Assembly: GCF_014876185.1 (NCBI RefSeq)
Contig: NZ_JADALJ010000001.1
Coordinates: forward strand, 3,453,501 to 3,517,500
Direction of reading: 5' to 3'
Origin: Rufibacter sp. LB8
GTDB taxonomy: Bacteria; Bacteroidota; Bacteroidia; Cytophagales; Hymenobacteraceae
Length of the DNA stretch: 64,000 bases
Made by a program: the position numbers and the translations under genes. Shown here piece by piece: positions 6,797 to 15,673 of this stretch. The stretch's first letter is position 1, and each line of letters begins with the position of its first letter. The notes under the pieces are model-generated. The model searched no databases and had not been told where the DNA came from. It was given only the letters and a program-made list of their open reading frames with translations.

Positions 6797-9700
6797 TTCT
6801 TGTCTATCAATTGTTTAAAACTTTCTATGCTTCTTTCATCCTTTGTTAAGTCATACAAATTAAATATTATCTCATCAAGTTCTATTTCTTCATTTGAAGA
6901 GTCTAAGCCAGACTCTTTCCGTTTTAGAACCTCATGTACTTTCTCTGAAATTAGTTCTTGTATTTCTTTAGATGGTTTAGGAATTGGTAGTTGTTCAACA
7001 TACATTGGCTTATATTCAAAATAACCGCCATTTCTAGTTACTCCAAGTTGTTTAATATAAAAATCTGCGATTTTAGAATTTAATATACCGAGAAGATAAA
7101 GGTTATCAGTTGCTATAAAAGGAGCAGGTGCATTAATTACAAAATGCTCTTTTGTAAATGAAAATTGAGGTTTAGTCGCGAGGTTCCCCCAAGTTATTTT
7201 TGGTTTAGTAAATTCTTTATAATAATTTGAGCCGAACCTTTGTAACGCGTACCATTCATATCTTATGCCTGTTTCTGTTGGGTTCCTATTTAATAAGGCA
7301 TCTTTGAATTGTGAGAGATATTGATAAATTTCAGGATAAGATTCTTTAAATGCTTGCTCTGCTACGCTAGAAGCTCCTCTAATTGAAGGATCTCCTTGCA
7401 AGGGAAAATGCCAAGGAATAAATAGTATCCAGGAGTCAACAGGCTCAATTAAATATCTTTTAATATCCCTGCCACGTAAAATCGGACGAATAATTTCATC
7501 AGCTTTAGGGCATTTCTCTAGTAATTCAGCGCGTTTTTGACCGTCAATAATGAAAGCTTCATTGAAACCAGTTTTGATTCCATAATTGATTTGAATGTCC
7601 CATTCCTTTAGCGGCGTGCCGATAGCTTCAACTTTTTGCTTAATGCGGGTCTCAATCTCACTCAGAATAACCCAACCACTTTCGCCAGAAAAGTTGGTGG
7701 CCAGCGCCTTGTTCTGACTAACGTAATCGCTCATTTTTTCTAGACTGCCTAGGGTTTTATCTAGCAGGCATGTCTGGGTTTGGCCAAGATATGGGGATTT
7801 TTGGGCTATAAGTAAGTTGGTGTCTACGGTGGCAGACTCAAACACTTGGTATCCCCCAAAGTCCACCAGAAGCAGCGGGTTGGTCTTCTCCAAGAAGAAC
7901 TTCCTGATTGCCTGCCCGTAATTGGCGCGCATCCACTTGTTGGAGGTGATAAACCCAAAGAAATAATCTTTCTTGAGCAGCCGGATGGCCTGCTCGTAAA
8001 ACAGGCAATAGATGTCACCGGTCCTTACGAACGTGTCATACTTCATTTTCTGGAGCGCGTCAGCGTCCGATCCCATTTTCTGAAGTTGTATATACGGTGG
8101 GTTGCCCAGAACTACCTCAAAGCCCTCAAAGTCTCCCTTGGAATTAAGTACCTCCGGAAACTCAAAGCGCCACTCAAAGGCGTTTCTATAGATGATATTA
8201 CTTTCAGCAGTATGGATTTCCATCTCCTGCTTCTCAATGTTGAGGGTGATCCGGCGCACCTCCAACTCCATGTCTTTCTCAGATCGCTTTTTCCCGAACA
8301 GATCAATGTTATTGTGGGCAAGGGCCAGCTGCCCGCGTTGATCCGCCAGTTTCTTGCGCCGTGGGTCTCGCCGGCTCACTGTCTCATGGAACTGCTTCTT
8401 AATTTTCTGAATGAACGCCTGTAACTCATTCTTCGCGCTCTTGCTATGTGCCTCCTTGTAGTCGTGCACTGCCTTTTGGTATTCCTGTGGTCCGAAGTCC
8501 TGCTTTTTGAAAACTTCAGATAGGTCTTCTTGAAGGGAGTATTTGCTCAGCAGGGAGTTCCCATGCTTGATGTTGATGTCAATGTTGGGCAGCGTCTCCA
8601 GTTCTCTATACTCTGTCTCTGTCTTGTAATAGGCATGCTTCAGAAGCTCTATCCACAGTCTCAATTGGCATATTTTAACTGAGTTGGGGTTGATGTCCAC
8701 TCCAAATAGGCAATTCTCAATAATTTTCCGCTTTTCATTGAACAGGGTCTGCTGAATACGCTGTACCGGCTGTGGGATCACATGGGTGCCTCCGGGTCCC
8801 TCTTTCACAGAGTATTCAAAGAAATTCCCGGAGTGGGCGTAGGTGATGACCAATTCATCTTGGGCAATCCCCACCTCTATCTCCGCGAGCCGGTTTCCGT
8901 TTGCGTCGGCTAGGATGCCTAGCTCCCCTTTTATGGCGATAAGTTCATTCAGACTGGAAACCAAGAAATGACCTGAGCCAACCGCTGGGTCTACTATTTT
9001 AACACTGTCTACTAGTTTATTGTCTGCCAGAACCTCTTCCGTTTTACGGCGGTCAGACAAGTAATTTTTGACATCGGCAATGGTGGAGCAGTTCCAGGTG
9101 TATTTGTCGTTGAATTTCTTCACCACCGCCTTCCTGATGGTTTCCTGGCAGAGGAACATGGTCACGGCACCTGGGGTGTAGATGGAGCCGTCACGGTAGC
9201 CGTTTATCTTCTCAAACACCAGGCCCAACACTGCGGCATTAATGATAGTCTTGTTTTCCTCCTGTACTTCCTCTTTCCCTACCGAGGCAAAGTCATAAGC
9301 CTCCAGGAACTGGAAAAAATAGTGCAGCGTATTTTGGGTTTGGCTTAATTCCCTTTGGTGTACCCGCTTGCGGAGAATGGAAGTGGCGTATATCTCCATG
9401 TCCATGTTTCCGTCCAAGCCATTGATTTTAATTGTGGCCTCCTCCAACGGGGAGATTTCAAACAGGGAACTGTTCAGGTAAGGGATATGGCCAAACTTCT
9501 GTTGTATGAGTGTTGACCGCTGTTCATTCTGGCGTGCCAGCACCTGGAAGAAAAGCTTGTATAACTCATCATAATCACTGATGGTTTGTGAGTTTAGAAA
9601 CCTGTATTTTTTGTCTTCTTGGTGGTATTTGATCAGCTGGGCCTCCAGCAGTTTCAGGAAAAGGATTCTGTTAACCCACGTAATGCACAGTTCCAGGCTT

Positions 9701-10659
9701 AGATGGAACAATTGTTCTTCCCTGGTCTTTCCGTACATTTGTGCGTGCGGAATGCGTGCTAGGGTGTTCTCCACCTCCAGGATATTGATGGTGTTCTCAA
9801 TCATGGAGCCGGGCTGCCGTTCCCGCTCCGGCATCCTGTCAATGAATTTTCTCCCCCCTTTTTCTCTGATTTCCTTTAAGCCTATGATATGGAGCAACTC
9901 AGAGAAAAAGCCTTTGTCTAAGGAGTTGCTGTCGTTCAGGAAGGAGAGTTTGAGTAAATGGACCGGTGTGAAGAACTTGAACAGGGGGATTAGTTTGTTG
10001 TCATCCTTGTCCTTGGTGCTGTCAAGTTGTTTCTTGAACGTGCGTATGTCAAAATACGTGAAGGTGATGGTTTCCTTAAGTTGATCGATAAAGGGCTTTG
10101 CTATCTCCTTGTAAAACAGGTCTGTCTTGTTGCTTACTTTCTGGCCGCTTGCCCAATCTTTGTAGGCTGTCTGGAGTTGCTTGCTCTCTCTGAAAACCCG
10201 TTCAAACAGCTGTGCGTCAAATACAAACCATTCATACACATTTGTAATGACCAGATGCGTAAGTGAGTTATTGTTGTTATTCAGACGTTCCCGCAGAAAG
10301 TAAAGGATCAGCTCATGCATTGCTTTTGCGTTGAGGTTATCCTTTGTGATCATATCCGCCTTATTGGTGGGTTTCTTCACCTCGAAAAGCACTCCGGCGG
10401 GGGCTTTGGAATCCTTGCCCAAATGAATGACAAAGTCTGTGAGCTCTTTGGTGTTGATGAGGTAGTCTGTTTGATAGAAAGTATCGCGCAGGAATGTCAT
10501 CAAATGGTTTTTCACATTCTCTTCTCTTTCCTTTTCATCTATATGGCTTAGCAGGGTTTTGAGATTAGCTTTGAAAGTGTTGAGATCCTGTCGTTTGGGT
10601 TTAATTAAGCGATAGGCTTTGTTCAGGCTGTCTTTCAGCTCAGTGTGGGTTATTACCAT
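6793..10659 (-). CDS. Type IIG restriction-modification enzyme (Eco57I-like fused nuclease-methyltransferase)
   Basis: A 1288-aa protein starting at ATG 10657-10659. N-terminal domain (about 1-200): a PD-(D/E)XK-type nuclease core with Asp75 in LTDFVIHL and Glu93-x-Lys95 in LFEVKKP. A helical linker runs to about 480. The N6-adenine methyltransferase domain spans about 490-870: motif I is DPAVGSGHFL beginning at Asp557, a second SAM-region motif is LFGVDINPNSVKICQLRLW, and the catalytic motif NPPY is at 853-856. The C-terminal part (about 930-1288) is a TaqI-like target-recognition domain. One polypeptide thus cuts and methylates the same site. Residues ~976-1066 are encoded by the 270-bp repeat, so the last 222 residues can be exchanged with the inverted cassette. 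No BREX or other R-M subunit genes are nearby. Family confidence is high; the recognition sequence is unknown. Confidence 0.95.
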   Translation of the reverse strand: MVITHTELKDSLNKAYRLIKPKRQDLNTFKANLKTLLSHIDEKEREENVKNHLMTFLRDTFYQTDYLINTKELTDFVIHLGKDSKAPAGVLFEVKKPTNKADMITKDNLNAKAMHELILYFLRERLNNNNNSLTHLVITNVYEWFVFDAQLFERVFRESKQLQTAYKDWASGQKVSNKTDLFYKEIAKPFIDQLKETITFTYFDIRTFKKQLDSTKDKDDNKLIPLFKFFTPVHLLKLSFLNDSNSLDKGFFSELLHIIGLKEIREKGGRKFIDRMPERERQPGSMIENTINILEVENTLARIPHAQMYGKTREEQLFHLSLELCITWVNRILFLKLLEAQLIKYHQEDKKYRFLNSQTISDYDELYKLFFQVLARQNEQRSTLIQQKFGHIPYLNSSLFEISPLEEATIKINGLDGNMDMEIYATSILRKRVHQRELSQTQNTLHYFFQFLEAYDFASVGKEEVQEENKTIINAAVLGLVFEKINGYRDGSIYTPGAVTMFLCQETIRKAVVKKFNDKYTWNCSTIADVKNYLSDRRKTEEVLADNKLVDSVKIVDPAVGSGHFLVSSLNELIAIKGELGILADANGNRLAEIEVGIAQDELVITYAHSGNFFEYSVKEGPGGTHVIPQPVQRIQQTLFNEKRKIIENCLFGVDINPNSVKICQLRLWIELLKHAYYKTETEYRELETLPNIDINIKHGNSLLSKYSLQEDLSEVFKKQDFGPQEYQKAVHDYKEAHSKSAKNELQAFIQKIKKQFHETVSRRDPRRKKLADQRGQLALAHNNIDLFGKKRSEKDMELEVRRITLNIEKQEMEIHTAESNIIYRNAFEWRFEFPEVLNSKGDFEGFEVVLGNPPYIQLQKMGSDADALQKMKYDTFVRTGDIYCLFYEQAIRLLKKDYFFGFITSNKWMRANYGQAIRKFFLEKTNPLLLVDFGGYQVFESATVDTNLLIAQKSPYLGQTQTCLLDKTLGSLEKMSDYVSQNKALATNFSGESGWVILSEIETRIKQKVEAIGTPLKEWDIQINYGIKTGFNEAFIIDGQKRAELLEKCPKADEIIRPILRGRDIKRYLIEPVDSWILFIPWHFPLQGDPSIRGASSVAEQAFKESYPEIYQYLSQFKDALLNRNPTETGIRYEWYALQRFGSNYYKEFTKPKITWGNLATKPQFSFTKEHFVINAPAPFIATDNLYLLGILNSKIADFYIKQLGVTRNGGYFEYKPMYVEQLPIPKPSKEIQELISEKVHEVLKRKESGLDSSNEEIELDEIIFNLYDLTKDERSIESFKQLIDKN
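7463..7732. repeat. Right arm of the perfect 270-bp inverted repeat
   Basis: Reverse-complement twin of 5881-6150, lying inside the active type IIG gene and encoding its residues ~976-1066. The last repeat base falls in the second position of codon 1066, and the cassette continues in the same phase, so recombination anywhere in the arm preserves the frame. Confidence 0.97.
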
Positions 10660-11090
10660 GTTGCGGAGAAGCGTAGAATCCAGTGACTAGCAAGATACAA
10701 AAAGTAGCGCGGATATGCATTCTCACAGGATGGGAGCAATAGAACAGCAGGGCAAGTAGTTACCCAAAAGGAACAGTTATAAGCAACAAGAAACATATAG
10801 AAGTATCTAGTTTATCCCTTGTTTGAATGGTGACAGTTTTTAAAAAATTGCTAAGTTCTAAGGGAAGTGAATGATGCCTTAAGCCATTATCAAAGATAGA
10901 AGGAAATACAGACCTCTCCCTTGCTCGCGGTCTGTGAAGTTTCACATAATGATATGTAATTTTTAGAAAAAGTTAGGCTAGAACATTTTATAACTCAGCT
11001 ACAAGTGGGTTTTTGAAAGCAAAAGAAAGGGTAGCGGTTATTGTGACCAATATGTGAGGAAGGAAATACTTGCTGGCATTGTCAAAGGGC
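10660..11090. other. Intergenic, no supported gene
   Basis: About 430 bp of AT-rich sequence upstream of the type IIG gene, where its promoter should lie. A 61-codon minus frame at 10760-10945 shows no protein-like character and is left out. Confidence 0.5.
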
Positions 11091-11447
11091 TTATGTATTT
11101 TGGAAAAGTAGATTTTTAAAACTGGAAGATTCCTGGTCCAAATCCATTCTGAATTTCACATTCACCAAGAACCCCTTCGCGCCACCAGATTCTAGCCGGT
11201 ATTTACCTTCCATCCCAAGCAAGCCTTCTATTTTCTCAACCCCGAATGGTTTGACAGCACCAATACCTAACGCCGTAATCTTAATAATAAGAGATTTGAT
11301 TTCTATGTCTTTTTTATCATACATCCGAGCACCAAAAAAATTCTTTATCAAATGGTTGTTTGAGTTGTCCTCAGAGCTTATCTCTTCCCTGAGAAAAGAT
11401 TCCACTTCCTTTTGTAAACCTTGCCCATTTAAAATCTTTAAATCCAT
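11091..11447 (-). CDS. Hypothetical cytoplasmic protein
   Basis: 118 aa from the ATG at 11445-11447 (MDLKILNGQGLQKEVESFL). A TTG seven codons upstream is less likely. The N-terminal ~60 residues are helical and charged (SFLREEISSEDNSNNHLIKNFF); the C-terminal half has beta-like stretches (KSLIIKITALGIGAV, KYRLESGGAKGFLVNVKFRMDL). There is no signal peptide or membrane segment. It stands alone, 180 bp from the next gene. I do not recognise the family. Confidence 0.55.
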   Translation of the reverse strand: MDLKILNGQGLQKEVESFLREEISSEDNSNNHLIKNFFGARMYDKKDIEIKSLIIKITALGIGAVKPFGVEKIEGLLGMEGKYRLESGGAKGFLVNVKFRMDLDQESSSFKNLLFQNT

Positions 11448-11627
11448 CTTGTAAATTGTAGAAGGCAACCTTTAAATCCATTAGTCACTTATAAACCAAA
11501 GTTTGTTTGGAAGCCCCTCAGTGACAAAAGCAGGGTAAATGATTCGTATTTGCTCAATTCCATAAATCCAGCAAAGTAAGCCTCTCAGAAAATCTGGCAA
11601 TGATGACTAAATAATCCCAATTTCACA

Positions 11628-12338
11628 TCATTTTGTAGCCATTGCCGCCAGCCTGTCAAAGTTCTCCATTTTCTCGCGTGCACTGATGATCCATTCAGTT
11701 ACCAGCTCCACATATTCTGAAAATTGCAGCTCTTCAAATACTAAACCTCTCTCTGAACAAAGAAGTGGAGCCTGGGCAAAAAAGAGTGTTAAACGTTCAA
11801 AGAGTATACTAGGACTAGGGATAAGCTTTCTTTCAACTGGAGGCGCCCGGTGCAATATCCAGTCCCGTACACATTTGATGGCTTCTTTGGGACTGTTGAA
11901 GTGAATACTTGGGTCTTCCCCGCCTAAATCTGTGATGTGTTCCTTATAGCGGTGAGGGACACTGTCTAAAACAAGGTATTCCTTTTCATAGTCATAGGCC
12001 GTGCCGAACTCCCGGCACCCAATAAAGACGCCAAGCTCCAGTGGCATGTTGTTCCGGGGCATAACGTTGGCCTCAAGGCTTATTCTAGACAGATCATGTA
12101 TGCCATAGCGGCATTCCCCTATAATATCCAGAATTCTTGAAAATCTGATGTTCTGTGAACTACCCTCCAAGGCACACCGGGCTATAAAGCCACAGTCATG
12201 AAGGGTGAAAACGATAGCGTGGAAAAGTGGTTTGAATTCATCATCAAAAGGACAATTGATGAACACATTGAAATCATAATCCCCATGTTTTTCACGCTTC
12301 CTGCGGGAGGACCTTTTAGTTTTTATTCCACTAGCCAT
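11628..12338 (-). CDS. TIR/nucleoside-deoxyribosyltransferase-like protein
   Basis: A 236-aa protein starting at ATG 12336-12338. After a basic N-terminus (KTKRSSRRKREKHG) come the blocks VFINCPFDDEFKPLF, HAIVFTLHDCGF, ILDIIGECRYGIHDLSRI and NMPLELGVFIG. This series is typical of a widespread uncharacterised family whose strand order and the E-L-G segment recall the nucleotide-cleaving fold shared by TIR domains and nucleoside 2-deoxyribosyltransferases. The C-terminal ~70 residues are helical. It follows a small lysine-rich gene by 4-6 bp, so they form an operon. Given the nearby restriction and PIN/ASCH genes, a nucleotide-degrading defence role is plausible, but that is inference. Confidence 0.65.
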   Translation of the reverse strand: MASGIKTKRSSRRKREKHGDYDFNVFINCPFDDEFKPLFHAIVFTLHDCGFIARCALEGSSQNIRFSRILDIIGECRYGIHDLSRISLEANVMPRNNMPLELGVFIGCREFGTAYDYEKEYLVLDSVPHRYKEHITDLGGEDPSIHFNSPKEAIKCVRDWILHRAPPVERKLIPSPSILFERLTLFFAQAPLLCSERGLVFEELQFSEYVELVTEWIISAREKMENFDRLAAMATK

Positions 12339-12344
12339 GATGAC

Positions 12345-12623
12345 CTACTTTTTGCGCTTTGGGGTTGCCTTTTTTGCGGACGGTGCCCCTTTAGGTTTCT
12401 TGGCTGCTGCTTTATTTTTAGCATTAACAGCTGTCTTGGGAGCGGTTTTGCTTTTACGCACCGGTGGGCCACCAAACTGCTGTTGGTACTCCTCTCTCAA
12501 CGTGCCGAGCTTCTTGTCACTTCTTGCATCTGAACCATCTGGATTCCTGATGGCTCCCTTGTCAAGCCCCAGTTTCTTCTCAAGGTTTCCAATGGTTATG
12601 TCTGATCTTATCTTGCGGGGCAT
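12345..12623 (-). CDS. Small lysine/alanine-rich protein, partner of the TIR-like gene
   Basis: A 92-aa protein starting at ATG 12621-12623. Residues 1-50 (RKIRSDITIGNLEKKLGLDKGAIRN, then ARSDKKLGTLREEYQQQFG) look folded and could be a small DNA- or protein-binding helical unit. Residues 55-92 are an Ala/Lys/Pro-rich tail (KTAPKTAVNAKNKAAAKKPKG...), like the basic tails of histone-H1-like bacterial proteins, and may bind nucleic acid. The stop lies 6 bp before the start of the TIR-like gene, so the pair is translated from one message. It may regulate or target the downstream protein; the family is not known to me. Confidence 0.65.
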   Translation of the reverse strand: MPRKIRSDITIGNLEKKLGLDKGAIRNPDGSDARSDKKLGTLREEYQQQFGGPPVRKSKTAPKTAVNAKNKAAAKKPKGAPSAKKATPKRKK

Positions 12624-12759
12624 TGTAACAGGCTTTTAGGACACAGTTTAAGAAGTAAGAGATTTTCTCTCAGACCATCAAAGATTAATTAACACTTATT
12701 CTTTTGGTTATGTTGTTCAACTCTAAACTTAGTGAAATAAGCTTTTTTACACCTTTTAT

Positions 12760-13143
12760 TCACCCTAGGTCATGCAAATAAAGAAAGGACTGCGGTGCAA
12801 AATGGATATTGAAGTCATCTTTCAGGCATTTTGGCTGCTTGTATTTCTTTACGCATTTAATCTCAATGGCATTGGCCTCATGTTTGCCTTCAAAGTATGT
12901 ATCAAAGAAGCATTTTGAGATACCTGAATGTTTTTTGGTCCTTTGCCATAGTTCTTCCTTGTCCCCTTTTAAAATTGTTTTGATTTCAAATTCACCAATC
13001 ACCTTTTGAACAGGTGAGGAGGCGTAAACGATAATGGTAGTGATGGAGGTGTTTTTAAAAAGAGTCTTCCGATACTCATACCGTTTTTCGCCTTCAAAAA
13101 TCTTATCTGCATATTCAGGTTTAATCGATAATAATACTTTCAT
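12760..13143 (-). CDS. ASCH-domain protein (PUA-like fold)
   Basis: A 127-aa protein starting at ATG 13141-13143. The opening MKVLLSIKPEYADKIFEGEKRYEYRK is the ASCH signature (SIKPxYxxxIxxGxKxxExRK), and VIVYASSPVQKVIGEFEI gives the following strands. ASCH domains are PUA-related and bind or process RNA; some are small ribonucleases or amidohydrolases. It overlaps the 3' end of the PIN-GNAT-EVE-like gene by 23 bp, so the two are translationally coupled. The two probably act together on RNA. Confidence in the domain is high, in the role low. Confidence 0.88.
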   Translation of the reverse strand: MKVLLSIKPEYADKIFEGEKRYEYRKTLFKNTSITTIIVYASSPVQKVIGEFEIKTILKGDKEELWQRTKKHSGISKCFFDTYFEGKHEANAIEIKCVKKYKQPKCLKDDFNIHFAPQSFLYLHDLG

Positions 13144-14644
13144 TACTTTCAGAGGCTTTTAATATGTGGTCAACCTTCTCCCAAGAAATTTGGGTGAAAG
13201 TGCGCGGTGCATCATCAACGCCCCCAAGCACACCTAAATCAATGAGCCTTGCCATGTTCGGCCTCTTTGGAAATGAGTAGGTATAGAGGAAGTTGACAAC
13301 AAACGGCCTGTTTTTGGGGTTTCGGTCCCAATATGCCATAAGTTCTGTTTCTGTAAGAACAGTCCTTTTTCGACAAATTTTAATTAAATCCGCCGCACTT
13401 GCAACTGGGGCTAGCACTTCCTCCACAATTGCGATTGTGGTCACCACACTTTTATGATATCCCCCGGTCCTATAAAAAATGATGACATCTCCTTTTTTGA
13501 AGTTCCTGATATAGGAATGGGAAATGTATGACTTGCTTAATGCATTTCTATGTGGCTCATTTTCAACAAAGTCTTGTCTTGATTCATTGTTTAGAATAGA
13601 GTCTGGGAAAAGTTCTGTATGGTATTCTGGGTAAATTGGAACAATGTAAGCTTTCCCTCTTCTTGAAATATAAGGGAAAGAAAATTTTGGATTGCTATGG
13701 TCTACGTGTGGCCGGAAATTGCGGACGTAAACGTTTTCTTCCTCCACTGTTTCTGCTGTCTTCGTTTTCTTAACACCCCATAATACAAACCCCCACTCAG
13801 ATAGGAGGTCTATCAACCTTTGCTGCTCCGGACGTTTTGGGAAAATAGTGACATAGATTTCATCTACTCCCCTTGAGAGAGCATTGTCAAAAATTATCTT
13901 AAGAAAACGTTCCCCCAGTTTAAAACCTGTTAAGGTCACTTTAAATGTGCCAATTTTCAGTCTTTTTTTAGGGGGTAGCGGAGGAGTCATATCAGAGTAA
14001 GGCTCATTTGTCCCTTCAGTCTTTAAGAAAAGGAATGCGCAAATTTTGCCGTCAGCATAACATACATAGGCTATCTCGTCTGCTTTTCTATTAAACCAAC
14101 CATCAAAGTTGTCATAGTCGCTTCTGAAAGAATCAAAGAATTCATCTTGCAATTCTATATGTCCAAAGAGCTCTTTTTTAACAGCCAGCACCTTATAGTC
14201 TGTCAGCTCAGGATGTTCTGCCAAACACTTTTCAATAAACTTCTCAATCTTGAAAACACGGTCTGAGATCCCTAATTCACTCGCTTTAAGATGTATTCTT
14301 TTGTCTTCAGAAATAAGTATATCTACCCTGCCCGTAAATACCTCATTAAGAATCTGGGAATCATTGATATCATTAGGCGTGTGGTCCAGCTTTTTAGAGA
14401 CCTTTGTCACCTCTGCATGGATTGGAGCAAGTGCTTTAATGAGGTGATAGCTGCTCAGTTTGATGGCAAAAGATTTTTTCACTTTTTCTTCCCCATGTCT
14501 ATTGATTTCTTCTACTGAAATGGGATGAATAACCTTCTGGAGGCGGAGTTTATCCAGCCAGCTGAATAATTGGCCTATATCTTCATTTCTTACAACGGCG
14601 GCCTCTCTATGGATAAGAATATTTGTGTCTAATAGTGCTTTCAT
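13121..14644 (-). CDS. Three-domain protein: PIN ribonuclease, GNAT-like, EVE/PUA-like
   Basis: A 507-aa protein starting at ATG 14642-14644. The N-terminus MKALLDTNILIHRE is the first PIN motif (Asp6); later acidic residues in NDINDSQILNEVF and DILISEDKRIH (about 110-135) complete a PIN metal site. Residues ~165-310 look like a GNAT acetyltransferase (AYVCYADGKICAFLFLK, then KIGTFKVTLTGFKLGERFLKI and DEIYVTIFPK). Residues ~325-500 have FKKGDVIIFYRTGGYHKSVVTTIAIVEEV, which resembles EVE/PUA-like modified-base readers. The downstream ASCH gene overlaps it. A nuclease, a possible acetyltransferase and a base reader in one chain suggest an RNA-targeting toxin or defence effector. The domain calls are by motif; the third is the least sure. 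Confidence 0.8.
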   Translation of the reverse strand: MKALLDTNILIHREAAVVRNEDIGQLFSWLDKLRLQKVIHPISVEEINRHGEEKVKKSFAIKLSSYHLIKALAPIHAEVTKVSKKLDHTPNDINDSQILNEVFTGRVDILISEDKRIHLKASELGISDRVFKIEKFIEKCLAEHPELTDYKVLAVKKELFGHIELQDEFFDSFRSDYDNFDGWFNRKADEIAYVCYADGKICAFLFLKTEGTNEPYSDMTPPLPPKKRLKIGTFKVTLTGFKLGERFLKIIFDNALSRGVDEIYVTIFPKRPEQQRLIDLLSEWGFVLWGVKKTKTAETVEEENVYVRNFRPHVDHSNPKFSFPYISRRGKAYIVPIYPEYHTELFPDSILNNESRQDFVENEPHRNALSKSYISHSYIRNFKKGDVIIFYRTGGYHKSVVTTIAIVEEVLAPVASAADLIKICRKRTVLTETELMAYWDRNPKNRPFVVNFLYTYSFPKRPNMARLIDLGVLGGVDDAPRTFTQISWEKVDHILKASESNESIIID

Positions 14645-14710
14645 AGCATTTCTGTAAATCCTGCCTAATAACTTTTTAAGGGAATAATAAAGACCTAAGC
14701 TTTCAACTTT

Positions 14711-14878
14711 CTATTTATTTGTTTCCAGCCATTCAAAGTACTCTCTTAAATACACCGTTAGAACTTCGGTGTATCTTCCCACGATATATTCTTTTATGAT
14801 TTGCCCTGGCTCCCCATTCCTATTCCACCAGGAAATTAAGAATACCACCCTGTCCTTAAAGGCATATGGCTTCGGCAT
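14711..14878 (-). CDS. Possible small protein (55 aa)
   Basis: A short frame with ATG at 14876-14878 and stop at 14711-14713. The product (MPKPYAFKDRVVFLISWWN ... YLREYFEWLETNK) has a balanced composition with aromatic-rich helices, unlike random frames nearby. An AAAAGG lies just before the ATG. It could be a genuine small protein or the tail of a lost gene. No family is recognised. Confidence 0.35.
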   Translation of the reverse strand: MPKPYAFKDRVVFLISWWNRNGEPGQIIKEYIVGRYTEVLTVYLREYFEWLETNK

Positions 14879-15130
14879 GGCCTTTTTATTACACTGCTCA
14901 GGAATATGTGTATATAAGTTTGCCTTCTTAACATTTCTGACAATCGCCAGGTCTTAAGCTTTCCATACGTTATTATTCTTTGCACTGCAGGAAGTGATAA
15001 AATGCTGTTTGTCTTTGTAAGTAGAACCAGAAGGGTTGCTTTAAGTGGTTGGAATAGTTGGGTAATGGGAATACAAGGTGAATTCCTTTTCCATTTTGCC
15101 CGTAGTTTCACTTTTGTAAGGGAAAGCTGA

Positions 15131-15673
15131 TTAAACCAATTTCGCCTTTGCCAGCTCCAACAGGGCCAGCACCTGCACCAGCTCCTCCGGGCTCATGAAC
15201 ACCATGGAGTTGGAGTCAAACTTTGACAGTTTCAGGTAGGCGGACCACTTTTTTTTGTCCTGGCTGTAATAGCAACCTGCCTCAAACCCTCCTCTGCTAG
15301 TAAAGGAGACCTCTGTGTAATTGGCCGGGGAGCTGGGCAGCAGGCTGGACTGGATCAACTTGATCGATTTGATGAGGCCTTCGAGTTCATCCGCATCCAC
15401 AGAGCCTATCTTTGTGCCTGCGGAGTAACCGCTGCCCGTCACGGCGGCGAACCTGACCGCGCTTGTCTTGGCGGCATGGATAAGATCTTTCAGAACGATT
15501 ACCTGCACCTCCACGCCCTTGACCTTCCCGACGTCCAGGAACTCTTTCTCGATCAGGGTCCCAGACTTAGCTGAAAATAGATCCGCCTTGCTTTGGTCAG
15601 TTTTCTTCTCCTGGGCATAAATACCGGAAAGGGTGAAAATGCATACTACAGCGATCAGTAAAAGTTTTTTCAT
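15131..15673 (-). CDS. Secreted protein of unknown function
   Basis: 180 aa from the ATG at 15671-15673, chosen because MKKLLLIAVVCIFTLSGIYAQEKK is a clean signal peptide; an upstream ATG adds 21 residues without character. The mature part has alternating strands and helices (GVEVQVIVLKDLI, TAVRFAAVTGSGYSAGTKIGSVDADELEGLIKSIKLI, TEVSFTSRGGFEAGCYYSQDKKKWSAYLKL) and ends with a helix (EELVQVLALLELAKAKL). This pattern is common among small Bacteroidota exported proteins with no known function. There is no T9SS tail or lipobox. It is monocistronic, with a GTGATTTTTCAC motif about 270 bp upstream. Confidence 0.75.
   Translation of the reverse strand: MKKLLLIAVVCIFTLSGIYAQEKKTDQSKADLFSAKSGTLIEKEFLDVGKVKGVEVQVIVLKDLIHAAKTSAVRFAAVTGSGYSAGTKIGSVDADELEGLIKSIKLIQSSLLPSSPANYTEVSFTSRGGFEAGCYYSQDKKKWSAYLKLSKFDSNSMVFMSPEELVQVLALLELAKAKLV

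Noticed and set aside
6793-10659. BREX PglX
   Set aside because: The protein has an N-terminal PD-(D/E)XK nuclease core and no BREX genes (pglZ, brxC and so on) lie nearby; a type IIG enzyme fits better.
14836-15111. 91-codon minus frame between the PIN-GNAT protein and the secreted protein
   Set aside because: Composition is random-like, and it overlaps the more protein-like small frame at 14711-14878.
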